In this document: positions 22,390-30,509 of the stretch, piece by piece | Layout of the letters: every line of letters starts with the position of its first letter | Position numbering within the stretch: the first letter of the stretch is position 1 | From: Desulfovibrio sp. | GTDB taxonomy: Bacteria > Desulfobacterota > Desulfovibrionia > Desulfovibrionales > Desulfovibrionaceae | Length of the DNA stretch: 37,591 bases | Assembly: GCA_031275955.1 (NCBI GenBank) | Contig: JAISNZ010000095.1 | Span: forward strand, 1-37,591 | Direction of reading: 5' to 3' | Made by a program: the position numbers and the translations under genes | The notes under the pieces: model-generated | What the model was told of the DNA's origin: nothing | The model's input: the letters and a program-made list of their open reading frames with translations, nothing else | The model's database searches: none

Positions 22390-23412
22390 ATGAGATGGTT
22401 CCAACGCTCTATCGTCCTGGCGGGAATTGTGTGCGCAGGATGTCTTTCTTTTATTTCAACTCTTCATGCTGCGGAAAAAAAAGTTGTTTCCTTTGCCAGC
22501 GGAATGGCTTCAACGCACGCCGGACATATTGCTTTTGAAAAGTTTGCCAAAGAAATAGAAAAGCGCACGAACGGCGAAATCATCGGTGTTGCCTACCCGA
22601 ACAATCAACTGGGAAGCGATACGGAGGCCATGCAAGCCATACAGGATCATACGCTTGTGATGACGATGACGGCAACCCCGCCGGTTGTGAGCTTTGCCCC
22701 AGCCATTGCCGTATTTGACCTTCCCTTCTTTTATTCTTCTCTTGAAGACGCCCGCAAAGTCATTGACGACCCTGAAGTTATCAGGCCCATAGAGGAAGGA
22801 TATAAAAAGGCCGGACTCATGAATCTTGGCCTGGTCCCTACAGGATTCCGCTGGCTTTCCTCTCGAAGGAAGCCCATCACCAAACTGGAGGAACTGAGAG
22901 GCTTCAAGCTCAGAATTTCCGAAAATCCGCAGCACAGGGCGTTGTGGACAGCTCTTGGAGCCTCGCCGACCCCCCTTGCCAACTCTGAGCGCTATACAGC
23001 CTTACAGCAGGGGACTGTGGACGGCCAGGAAAATGTTATGGAAAACGCCTTCAATACCAAGATGTATGAGGTTCAGGACTGTTTCATGAATACGAAGCAT
23101 ATCCTCTACGTCAGCACCTGGATTGGAGATCCGCAGTTTTATGCGTCCCTGACTCCTGAGCATCAAAAAATTTTTATGGAGTTGATGGGGCAGATGCTCG
23201 ATGATTTTCTGCAACTCTCCATCGCGCGGGAAAAAGAACTCCTGAAGGAACTCGAAACCAAATACAACAAGACGATTGTCCGCGAAATGCCGGCTGGGGA
23301 GTATGAACGCTGGGGCGCCCTTGCCCGCCCGGTCGTTGAGAAATTGATCCGCGCAAAAATCGGTGACGCCCTCGTGGACAGGGTTTACATTGTCCTCGGC
23401 AGAACGAAATGA
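22390..23412 (+). CDS. dctP: TRAP transporter substrate-binding protein
   Basis: This 340-residue periplasmic binding protein has a signal peptide ending near residue 27 (STLHA, then AEKK). It has the DctP fold: SFASGMASTHAGHIAFEKFAKEIEKRTNGEI, then LGSDTEAMQAIQDHT, VFDLPFFYS, and LRGFKLRISENP with the Arg that usually grips the carboxylate of the ligand. QQGTVDGQENV and YVSTWIGDPQFYASL follow. It should deliver an organic acid to DctQM. The specific acid is unknown. AAGGAG precedes the ATG, and a sigma54 promoter lies 66 bp upstream. It is the first gene of a five-gene operon ending with two lyases. Confidence 0.94.
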   Translation: MRWFQRSIVLAGIVCAGCLSFISTLHAAEKKVVSFASGMASTHAGHIAFEKFAKEIEKRTNGEIIGVAYPNNQLGSDTEAMQAIQDHTLVMTMTATPPVVSFAPAIAVFDLPFFYSSLEDARKVIDDPEVIRPIEEGYKKAGLMNLGLVPTGFRWLSSRRKPITKLEELRGFKLRISENPQHRALWTALGASPTPLANSERYTALQQGTVDGQENVMENAFNTKMYEVQDCFMNTKHILYVSTWIGDPQFYASLTPEHQKIFMELMGQMLDDFLQLSIAREKELLKELETKYNKTIVREMPAGEYERWGALARPVVEKLIRAKIGDALVDRVYIVLGRTK

Positions 23413-23442
23413 CTTGCCCTGGCCTGACAAGAAAGGAATTCT

Positions 23443-23913
23443 ATGAAAAAAATCCTGATGTGGATAAATGAATATTTTGAAACAAGTATAATTTCGATAT
23501 TACTTGTTATCATCACAGTTCTATGCACAATACAAGTTATCCTTAGATATTTATTTTCTCATACAATATACTGGATTGAAGAATTTGTCGTTTATTGTAA
23601 TGTATGGATAGGGTTTATAGGTTGTAGCTATGCCATACTAAAAGATAATAATCTTCGTGTTGATATGAGTGATTTTATTCAAAAATCTGCGGCAAAATTT
23701 TTGAAAATTATTGCTGATTTTATCACTTTCTTCTTTTATATATATATGATATATTGCGGTCTTGAAGTAATCAAGCGGTCTCTTGCATCAAACCAGTTAA
23801 GTCCGGCTGCTGAAATTCCTGTAGTTGTTCTATATGCATCCCTTTTTTTCGGTTCAGTATTCGCAGTGATACGATATATACAGCGTGTATATATTTCATT
23901 TACAAAGAAGTAG
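23443..23913 (+). CDS. dctQ: TRAP transporter small permease
   Basis: This 156-residue protein has four membrane segments (about 15-35, 50-68, 88-110 and 125-147), as in the DctQ family. It joins DctM to form the sodium-driven membrane part of the transporter. RYLFSHTIYWIEEFVVYCNVWIGFIG is the family's typical second segment. The gene is strikingly A/T-rich, with many ATA, AAT and TTT codons, in sharp contrast with dctM and the lyases. AAGGAA precedes the ATG. The gap to dctP is 30 bp. Confidence 0.92.
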   Translation: MKKILMWINEYFETSIISILLVIITVLCTIQVILRYLFSHTIYWIEEFVVYCNVWIGFIGCSYAILKDNNLRVDMSDFIQKSAAKFLKIIADFITFFFYIYMIYCGLEVIKRSLASNQLSPAAEIPVVVLYASLFFGSVFAVIRYIQRVYISFTKK

Positions 23914-23932
23914 CATAATGGAATAAATAAAT

Positions 23933-25216
23933 ATGCACGTTATACTAACTGTTCTTGCCGTTGCCCTGATCCTTAGCGTTCCGATAGGAATCGGCCTTGT
24001 TCTCAGTTCTATTTCCACATATTTCTTCGGCATAACGGAAATTATCAATCCCAATTATGTTTATAAAACCATTGTGGATGGCTTGAATTCATATCCCCTT
24101 CTGGCGATACCGCTATTTATTCTTTCCGGCCTCATCATGGCGCGGGGAGGAATCGCAAAAAAGCTTTTCGAATTCTTCGCCTATTTTACAGGCGGACGCA
24201 CAGCCGGCCTGCCCATCACAGGCATCATCACCTGCATGTTCTATGGAGCGCTTTCCGGCTCGGGTCCCGCCACCACGGCCGCCGTCGGCAGCATGGTCGT
24301 CCCGTACCTGGAAGGCCTCGGCTATAAGCGCAATTTCGTCGCCGCCATTATCGCCACGGCGGGCTCGCTCGGGATCATCATTCCTCCAAGCGTGCCCTTC
24401 ATCATTTACGCCCTGGCGGCGAACGTGTCGGTCGGCGAAATGTTCATAGCCGGGATAATCCCGGGATTCATCATCGCCGCCTGCCTTTCTTTATGCGCCT
24501 ATGCGCATTGCCGGCGCCACGGGGAGGACAAGGAACTGCTGCGCAAAAACTATGAGTCGATCCGGGCAATAGGCTTCTGGCCTCTGCTGAAAGACAGTTC
24601 CTGGGCGCTCATGACCCCCCTGATCATTCTCGGGGGCATTTACGGTGGAGTATTTACCCCGACGGAGGCGGCCACGGTTTCTGTCGTCTATTCGGTATTC
24701 ATCGGGTTGTTTGTCTATAAGACGATGACCATCAGGGATTTCCCCGGCATTCTCGCCCAAGCGGCGCACAGTCTCGCCCCGCTGCTGATGGTCATTGCCG
24801 CAGCGACCCTCTTCGGCCGGGTTCTCGCCCTGCTGCAGATACCCCAGATGATCACGGAGTTTCTCGGCGACAGCATTTCTTCCTTCTGGCTCATCTTCCT
24901 TATGAATTTGATCCTGCTGATAGCCGGGATGCTCGTAAACGTCACTTCGGCCATTCTTATCCTGACGCCCGTCCTGTTGCCGGCGGCCACAGCCATAGGC
25001 ATGGACCCCATCCATTTCGGCATGATGATGGTGGTCAACCTGTCCATAGGCCTGGTCACCCCTCCGGTGGGCGCCGATTTATTCGTGGCCTGCGGCATGT
25101 TCCGCGTCCCTATCGCAACTTTAACAAAGCATGTCATGCCCTTTCTCCTGTATTTTTTTATCGCCCTGGCTATTATTTCTTATATGCCAATCGTCAGCCT
25201 TGTGTTCATTCGCTAA
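23933..25216 (+). CDS. dctM: TRAP transporter large permease
   Basis: This 427-residue protein has about 12 hydrophobic segments and is the DctM translocation subunit. Typical stretches are YPLLAIPLFILSGLIMARGG, YGALSGSGPATTAAVGSMV, SLGIIIPPSVPFIIYA, TPTEAATVSVVYSVF and NLSIGLVTPPVGADLFVAC. They form the elevator-type sodium symporter core. The ribosome-binding site is weak (only GGAA), so translation may depend on dctQ. The first 150 bases are A/T-rich like dctQ and composition then returns to the genome norm, an abrupt change within the gene. Confidence 0.95.
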   Translation: MHVILTVLAVALILSVPIGIGLVLSSISTYFFGITEIINPNYVYKTIVDGLNSYPLLAIPLFILSGLIMARGGIAKKLFEFFAYFTGGRTAGLPITGIITCMFYGALSGSGPATTAAVGSMVVPYLEGLGYKRNFVAAIIATAGSLGIIIPPSVPFIIYALAANVSVGEMFIAGIIPGFIIAACLSLCAYAHCRRHGEDKELLRKNYESIRAIGFWPLLKDSSWALMTPLIILGGIYGGVFTPTEAATVSVVYSVFIGLFVYKTMTIRDFPGILAQAAHSLAPLLMVIAAATLFGRVLALLQIPQMITEFLGDSISSFWLIFLMNLILLIAGMLVNVTSAILILTPVLLPAATAIGMDPIHFGMMMVVNLSIGLVTPPVGADLFVACGMFRVPIATLTKHVMPFLLYFFIALAIISYMPIVSLVFIR

Positions 25217-25268
25217 GAGATCATTATTGGAGATATATACCGACAACCCTTGAAAAAAAGGATTTCTC

Positions 25269-26171
25269 ATGAAAACAATCAATGGCCTCTCCCCCGGAAA
25301 AGCTCTGCGCGAAATGCTGAAGCAGCCTGAAATCATCGTGGCTCCGGGATGCTACGACGCGCTGTCCGCCAGGCTCGTGGAGCAGGCGGGTTTTCCGTGC
25401 GCCTTTATGACGGGTTTCGGCGCGTCGGGTTCCATCCTCGGGCAGCCTGACTACGGGCTGATGACCATGACCGAGATGCTTTCCGTCTGCGCCAATATGG
25501 TCTCGGTGCTGAACATCCCCCTCATCGGCGATGTGGATACGGGGTACGGCAACCCGCTCAATGTGCACCGCGCAATCAGGGAATTCGAACGGGCCGGCGT
25601 GGCCGCTGTCCATATAGAGGACCAGTGCTTCCCCAAACGTTGCGGGCATATGGACAAGAAAGCGGTCATTCCCGCCCGGGAGCATGTGGAAAAGATCAAG
25701 GCCTGCCTTGACGCCCGCGAGGATATGCTGATCATCGCCCGGACGGATTCCCGGGCCACCCACGGCATCAACGAGGCCATTGACCGCGTCCTCGCCTACC
25801 ACGAGGCAGGCGCCGATATCGTCTACATAGACGCGCCCGCGTCTGTTGAGGAATTGGAGTTGATCGGCAAAAAGGCCAAGGGATACAAATTCGTCAATCA
25901 GACGGAAGGAGGCAAAACCCCTCTTCTCCCCACGGAGGAACTGCAGCGCCTTGGCTTCAATATCGTCATTTTTCCCTGCTGCACAATATTCACCGCGGCA
26001 AAGGCAATGCGGCAGACGCTTGCCCATCTCAAGGAAAAGGGCACGACGCGCGAATATATCGATCATATGACAACGTTCAAAGAATATACAGACATCGTTG
26101 GAATGCCCGTATTGCTCGAAATGGAACGCAGATACAAAGTTGACGAATTCAAAAGCGTTGCCGGAAATTGA
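25269..26171 (+). CDS. Isocitrate lyase/PEP mutase-family lyase, copy 1
   Basis: This 300-residue TIM-barrel enzyme belongs to the isocitrate lyase/PEP mutase superfamily. The metal-binding GDVDTGYG carries D88 and D90, E117 lies in HIEDQ, and the catalytic loop is PKRCGH with C125. The Cys in K-R/K-C-G-H marks the C-C lyases (2-methylisocitrate lyase, 2,3-dimethylmalate lyase, oxaloacetate hydrolase) and excludes the phosphonate mutases, which lack it. Likely products are pyruvate, oxaloacetate or glyoxylate-type acids plus a second acid. No methylcitrate synthase or dehydratase gene lies nearby. AAGGA precedes the ATG. The gene follows dctM by 52 bp. Confidence 0.9.
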   Translation: MKTINGLSPGKALREMLKQPEIIVAPGCYDALSARLVEQAGFPCAFMTGFGASGSILGQPDYGLMTMTEMLSVCANMVSVLNIPLIGDVDTGYGNPLNVHRAIREFERAGVAAVHIEDQCFPKRCGHMDKKAVIPAREHVEKIKACLDAREDMLIIARTDSRATHGINEAIDRVLAYHEAGADIVYIDAPASVEELELIGKKAKGYKFVNQTEGGKTPLLPTEELQRLGFNIVIFPCCTIFTAAKAMRQTLAHLKEKGTTREYIDHMTTFKEYTDIVGMPVLLEMERRYKVDEFKSVAGN

Positions 26172-26255
26172 CGGAGAAATTGACTTCCCGTTCCAAATCC
26201 GTCCCCGGGGCCGAGGTGGAAATGGATGCGGTTTTGATCTGAAATTCGCAGAAGA

Positions 26256-26282
26256 CGTAAGATCCGAATATGTTGTCTTACG
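26256..26282 (+). promoter_or_regulatory. Hairpin in front of the second lyase gene
   Basis: CGTAAGA and TCTTACG form a perfect 7-bp stem with a 13-nt loop, ending seven bases before the ribosome-binding region of the next gene. It may be an RNA-processing or stability element. The remainder of the 126-bp gap shows nothing else. Confidence 0.4.
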
Positions 26283-26297
26283 GCAAGGGGTAGGGAT

Positions 26298-27167
26298 ATG
26301 AATACAGCCGCGAAATTTCGCCGGTTGCTTGAACAGCCCGGAATCATCCGCGCGCCTGGCGCCTACGATGCCTGGTCCGCGAAACTGATCGCGAGGGCGG
26401 GTTTTCCCGCCGTGTATATGACCGGGTACGGCGTCTCGGCGAGCCTTCTGGGGAAACCGGACATCGGTCTGGTCAGTTCCACGGAAATGGCCGCCGTGGC
26501 GCGGAATATCTGTCTGGCCGCGGGAGATACGCCTGTTATAGCCGATGCGGACAACGGATATGGCGGCGCGCTGAATGTGCAGCGCACAGTCCGGGAATAC
26601 GAGGCGGCGGGCGTGGCTGCCATCCAGTTGGAAGATCAGGTTTTTCCAAAGCGTTGCGGGCATATGGAAGGAAAAGAAATTATCGGGCGCGGGGAAATGG
26701 CCGCCAAAATCCGGGCCGCCGCGCAGGCCAGATCCTCCGCGGACTTTTCCCTTATCGCCCGCACGGACGCCCGGGCGGTGACCGGTTTTCAGGATGCGCT
26801 GGACAGGTGCCGCGCCTACGCCGATGCCGGGGCGGATATCCTCTTTCTTGAAGCTCCGCAATCGACGGAAGAGATATATGCCGCCGCGGAAAGCCTGGGC
26901 AAACCGCTCCTGGCGAATATGGTGGAAAAGGGGAAAACCCCCCTCCTCCCCGGGAAAGAACTGGAGCGCATGGGCTATAAAATCGTCATTTATCCCGGGA
27001 CCGCCTTGTTTGCGGCCAGCAGGGCCATTGCCGACGCGCTGGACAGCCTTTGCGCGCATGACACCAGTTGCTACGAGCGTCAAGTCTCCTTTCCTGAATT
27101 CAATGAATGGATCTGCCTGCGGGAAGAGCGTCAGCTTGAGCAGGGATTCGGGGCGGCTTCATCCTGA
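26298..27167 (+). CDS. Isocitrate lyase/PEP mutase-family lyase, copy 2
   Basis: This 289-residue paralogue of the preceding gene has the same core: ADADNGYG with D83 and D85, E112 in QLEDQ, and PKRCGH with C120. MVEKGKTPLL replaces NQTEGGKTPLL of copy 1. The two proteins are clearly related but diverged along their length, and differ most after residue 240, where active-site lids are shaped. They may act on different substrates or stereoisomers, or on two steps of one pathway. AGGGAT precedes the ATG. It is the last gene of the operon. Confidence 0.9.
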   Translation: MNTAAKFRRLLEQPGIIRAPGAYDAWSAKLIARAGFPAVYMTGYGVSASLLGKPDIGLVSSTEMAAVARNICLAAGDTPVIADADNGYGGALNVQRTVREYEAAGVAAIQLEDQVFPKRCGHMEGKEIIGRGEMAAKIRAAAQARSSADFSLIARTDARAVTGFQDALDRCRAYADAGADILFLEAPQSTEEIYAAAESLGKPLLANMVEKGKTPLLPGKELERMGYKIVIYPGTALFAASRAIADALDSLCAHDTSCYERQVSFPEFNEWICLREERQLEQGFGAASS

Positions 27168-27196
27168 AATTGCCCTCTGGCGGTTCACGCCTGACG

Positions 27197-27237
27197 CCCG
27201 TTCGCGATAAAACCGCCCTCATTTTATCGCGAACGGG
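27197..27237. terminator. Perfect 16-bp inverted repeat between converging genes
   Basis: CCCGTTCGCGATAAAA (27197-27212) and its exact complement (27222-27237) flank a 9-nt loop. It lies between the second lyase gene and the converging activator gene. A transcript of either strand would end in a strong hairpin whose loop-proximal pairs are all A-U. There is no following U-tract. A bidirectional terminator is likeliest; a protein-binding site is the alternative. Confidence 0.6.
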
Positions 27238-27259
27238 TAAGGCGCGATGGGAAAAGGCT

Positions 27260-29074
27260 CTATCTGCCCTTGCTTCTTCGCCAGAGGGTTGTGCGGCTTA
27301 TGCCCAGCTCTCTGGCGATGTCCGTCTTTTTTCTGGCGAGGGCGGGCGGGACGCGGCCCTCGCACAAAGGCAGATCAAGGTCGAGCAGCAGCGCGCCGGG
27401 CGTGCAGCCTTCGTGATACAGGGCGGTGGCCGCCTCGATCACGTTTCGCAATTCCCGCACGTTTCCCGGCCAGGCGTACGTCAGCAGCAACGAATTGGAA
27501 AAGAGCCCCTCCAGAAAGGTTTCATCAAATCCGGCATGATACATGTGGGCGAAATGTTTCGCCAGAATCAGCACATCCCCTTCCCGTTCACGGAGGGGAG
27601 GAAGGGTCAGGCGGAGAACGTTCACCCTGTGGAATAAATCCGGACGGAAAAGCTTTTGTTCCATTTGCCGCTGGATGTCCGCGTTGCTTGCGCTGATGAG
27701 CCGGACATCCACGGAAATAACCTGCGTCCCTCCCACGCGCAGCACTTCCCGCTCCTCCAGAACGCGCAGCAGCCGCGCCTGGACGCTCAGGGAAAGTTCG
27801 CCGATTTCGTCCAGAAAGATCGTTCCCCCGTGCGCCAGTTCAAAGAAACCGGGTTTCCCGCCGCACCTGGCTCCTGTGAAGGCCCCGTCTTCATAGCCGA
27901 ACAGTTCGCTTTCCAGCAACGTCGCGGGCAACGCGGCGCAGTTCACGGCAATGAAGGGTTTATGCGCGCGGGAACTCGCCAGGTGGATTCCTTGGGCGAT
28001 AAGCTCCTTCCCTGTCCCTGTCTCGCCGAAAATAAACACGGACGCCGAGGACGAGGCATAACGGTAGGCCCGTCTCCTGGCCTGGACGATAGCGCGGCTC
28101 TGGCCGATGATGTCGTCCAGGCGCGTGCGGGCCTGAAAAACGCCTCCTTCCTTTTTGCGCACCTTGGCCTCTGCCTTGCGGATGGTTTCCACATCATGAA
28201 ACGTCAGGACGCAGCCGTCCGCGCACCCATGTTCATCCACGATGGGCACCCGGTTCGTGATGACCGTAACCTTGCCGATTTTCTGGATCTGATTCAGCTC
28301 CGACTTTTTTTCCCTGATGACATGCAGGACGCGCGTGTTGGGAATGAGCGCGGAGACCCGCTGCGACAGCGCTGCTTCCGGCCGGATGCCGAGAATTTTC
28401 GCAGCGACCGGATTGCAGGTGGTGACAACGCCCTGCGCATCCGTGGCCATTATACCGCTGTAAGAATAGGTGATAATGGCATTCAGCCATTGGGCCTGGG
28501 ATCTGTCGCGCTGCCGCAAAAGCGCCATCTGGGCGGCGGCGTTGATGGCGCGGGTGATGCTGTCCTCGGAATAGATAAAGGAGGAACGCATTCCGCATTC
28601 CTCCGCGGCCTCCATGACCATGCTTCCCCCTATGACCTGCTCAACGCCCTGTTTTTTCAGCCTGTCCATCGTATGCAATAAACCGTCGCGGGTATAGTAG
28701 ATTTCCTGAAACAAATTCCCGACTATGCAGGGAAGCGATTCCTCCAGAAAGGGGATGCGCACATCAAAGGATAATACGGCTATCGGCCTCGCGGTATCAA
28801 GGCGGCCCATTGCCTGCAGTAAATCGAACCCGGTTATCTGGATAAGCAGAAGAGGGGTATGCAGATATTTGCTGAGCAGTCTGCCGTTCGCGCCTGAAGA
28901 GACGAAAACGTCGATTTCGCGGGAATCCTCAAGCCGTTGCGCGAATGAAAGCACGTCGTCAAGGCAGGAGGATTCGATGTGGACGTCCACTCCCGGCAGA
29001 TCCAGGAGAGAGGGGTGATCCGAGAGAAAGTTCGTGAGCGCGCGGTAGCTCATGATGGCGATTTTGGCCGACAT
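27260..29074 (-). CDS. sigma54-dependent activator, PrpR type
   Basis: This 604-residue activator has four parts. A PrpR-type N-terminal sensor (about 5-190, ASSCLDD-like effector region) precedes a PAS domain (about 195-300). An AAA+ sigma54-interaction domain (about 322-545) carries GETGTGKE at 350-357, GAFTGA at 397-402 and GGTIFLDEIG. A C-terminal Fis-type helix-turn-helix (about 580-602) contains DIARELGISRTTLW. PrpR of enterobacteria activates propionate genes when 2-methylcitrate is present. Here a related carboxylate may be the signal. The likely target is the sigma54 promoter at 22308. GAGGAA lies about nine bases before the ATG. It begins 43 bp after glmM on the same strand, so it may be partly co-transcribed with the core operon. 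Confidence 0.93.
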   Translation of the reverse strand: MSAKIAIMSYRALTNFLSDHPSLLDLPGVDVHIESSCLDDVLSFAQRLEDSREIDVFVSSGANGRLLSKYLHTPLLLIQITGFDLLQAMGRLDTARPIAVLSFDVRIPFLEESLPCIVGNLFQEIYYTRDGLLHTMDRLKKQGVEQVIGGSMVMEAAEECGMRSSFIYSEDSITRAINAAAQMALLRQRDRSQAQWLNAIITYSYSGIMATDAQGVVTTCNPVAAKILGIRPEAALSQRVSALIPNTRVLHVIREKKSELNQIQKIGKVTVITNRVPIVDEHGCADGCVLTFHDVETIRKAEAKVRKKEGGVFQARTRLDDIIGQSRAIVQARRRAYRYASSSASVFIFGETGTGKELIAQGIHLASSRAHKPFIAVNCAALPATLLESELFGYEDGAFTGARCGGKPGFFELAHGGTIFLDEIGELSLSVQARLLRVLEEREVLRVGGTQVISVDVRLISASNADIQRQMEQKLFRPDLFHRVNVLRLTLPPLREREGDVLILAKHFAHMYHAGFDETFLEGLFSNSLLLTYAWPGNVRELRNVIEAATALYHEGCTPGALLLDLDLPLCEGRVPPALARKKTDIARELGISRTTLWRRSKGR

Positions 29075-29084
29075 GCGGAGCGTT

Positions 29085-29131
29085 CCTCAAAAAATGAAAA
29101 AATGTCAGCTGCAAGCGTTAATCGCTGTAGC
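29085..29131 (-). terminator. Possible terminator overlapping the end of glmM
   Basis: On the minus strand an interrupted stem (GCT-CA-GCG with CGC-TG-AGC, one bulge and one mismatch) spans the glmM stop codon and is followed by two runs of six T. It could separate the core operon from the activator gene. The stem is imperfect. Confidence 0.35.
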
Positions 29132-30479
29132 GCAGCTCCCGGGCGATGAGCCCGGCAAGATCGCCCGCCAGACGTTCCACCAGGGCCGCGTCCTCACCTT
29201 CCACCATGACCCGCGCCAGCGCCTCGGTGCCGGAATAGCGCAAAAGGACCCGCCCCCTGTCGCCAAGGGTGGCCCGGACATCCTGCAAGGCTTCCTGAAG
29301 GGCGGGAAGAGAGGCAAAGGGGCGCTTCTCCCTGACGGGAACATTGAGCAGGGTTTGCGGGAAGGGACGCAGCAGCCCGGCCAGTTCGGAAAGGGTGGCG
29401 TTTTTTTCGCGCATGACGCGCAGGATCTGGAGAGCGGCCAGAAGCCCGTCCCCGGTGGTGCCGTACTCCATGAAAACGATATGTCCGGACTGCTCTCCGC
29501 CCAGCATCGCCCCGTGTTCGCGCATGGCCTCCACAACGTGGCGGTCGCCAACATCGGTGCGCAAAAGGCTGCCCCCGTGCTCTTTCATGAAAATCTCAAG
29601 AGCCATGTTGCTCATCACCGTACTCACCAGGAGATTCCCCGGCAGACGGCCTTTTTCCAGAAGATCCAGGGCGCAGATGGCCATGATCGTGTCTCCGTCC
29701 AGGACGGCGCCCGTCTCGTCCACCACCACCAGGCGGTCCGCATCGCCGTCCAGGGCAAGGCCGATGTCGGCGCGCGTCTCCCGGACTCTGGCCGCGGCCA
29801 CTTCCGGGTACAGGGAGCCGCAGTGTTGATTGATGTTCAGACCGTCAGGCTCAACCCCTATGGAGACCACATCCGCCCCCAGTTCGCGCAGGGCCATGGG
29901 CGCGACCTTGTAATTGGCTCCATGGGCGCAATCCAGAACAATGCGCAGCCCGTCCAGGGTCAGCTGGGGGGGAAAGCTGCTCTTGATCGAGACGATGTAC
30001 CGGCCGGGGGCATCATTGATTTTGAAGGCCCGGCCAACGGCCGAAGGCCTGGGGTATTCGCATTCCCAACCAGGGTCGAGCACCATGCCGGCAATGGCGT
30101 CTTCCACCGCATCCTGAAGTTTGAAACCCTGGGCGTCGAAAAATTTGATGCCGTTATCTTCAAAGGGATTGTGCGACGCGGAAATGACAATGCCGAAATC
30201 AGCCCGCATGCTGCGGGTTTGAAAGGCGATGGCCGGAGTCGGCAGGGGGCCGACCAGAAAGACGTCCATGCCCGCGGCGCACAGGCCGGCGGTAAGGGCG
30301 CTTTCATAAATATACCCGGAAAGCCGGGTATCCTTGCCGATGACTACCCGGTGCCGGCGATCCCCTGTCCGGAAATGGACGCCCGCGGCCAGGCCCAGAC
30401 GCAGGGCGATGTCCGGCCGCATGGGGAAATGATTGACCTTGCCGCGCATCCCATCCGTGCCGAAGAGCCTCTCATCCAT
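29118..30479 (-). CDS. glmM: Phosphoglucosamine mutase
   Basis: This 453-residue enzyme converts glucosamine-6-phosphate to glucosamine-1-phosphate for peptidoglycan and lipopolysaccharide. RLFGTDGMRG opens the protein, GIVISASHNP contains the phosphorylated serine S102, and ALDGDADR is the magnesium loop. RYSGTE near the C terminus binds the sugar phosphate. It follows cdaR by 30 bp, in the conserved cdaA-cdaR-glmM order known from many bacteria, where CdaA, CdaR and GlmM interact. Confidence 0.96.
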   Translation of the reverse strand: MDERLFGTDGMRGKVNHFPMRPDIALRLGLAAGVHFRTGDRRHRVVIGKDTRLSGYIYESALTAGLCAAGMDVFLVGPLPTPAIAFQTRSMRADFGIVISASHNPFEDNGIKFFDAQGFKLQDAVEDAIAGMVLDPGWECEYPRPSAVGRAFKINDAPGRYIVSIKSSFPPQLTLDGLRIVLDCAHGANYKVAPMALRELGADVVSIGVEPDGLNINQHCGSLYPEVAAARVRETRADIGLALDGDADRLVVVDETGAVLDGDTIMAICALDLLEKGRLPGNLLVSTVMSNMALEIFMKEHGGSLLRTDVGDRHVVEAMREHGAMLGGEQSGHIVFMEYGTTGDGLLAALQILRVMREKNATLSELAGLLRPFPQTLLNVPVREKRPFASLPALQEALQDVRATLGDRGRVLLRYSGTEALARVMVEGEDAALVERLAGDLAGLIARELRYSD

Positions 30480-30509
30480 ATGCTGTCCTCGCGCCGGGGC
30501 GTTTCCCCT

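Noticed and set aside
22403..22446. Lipoprotein signal in DctP (VCAGC)
   Set aside because: Cys at -3 does not fit the lipobox, and a normal signal peptidase I site follows at STLHA.
25224..27083. 619-codon minus-strand frame over both lyases
   Set aside because: Antisense to two lyases with intact catalytic motifs; no motif of its own.
25269..27167. PEP mutase or phosphonopyruvate hydrolase
   Set aside because: Those enzymes lack the catalytic Cys; both proteins here have the KRCGH loop of C-C lyases.
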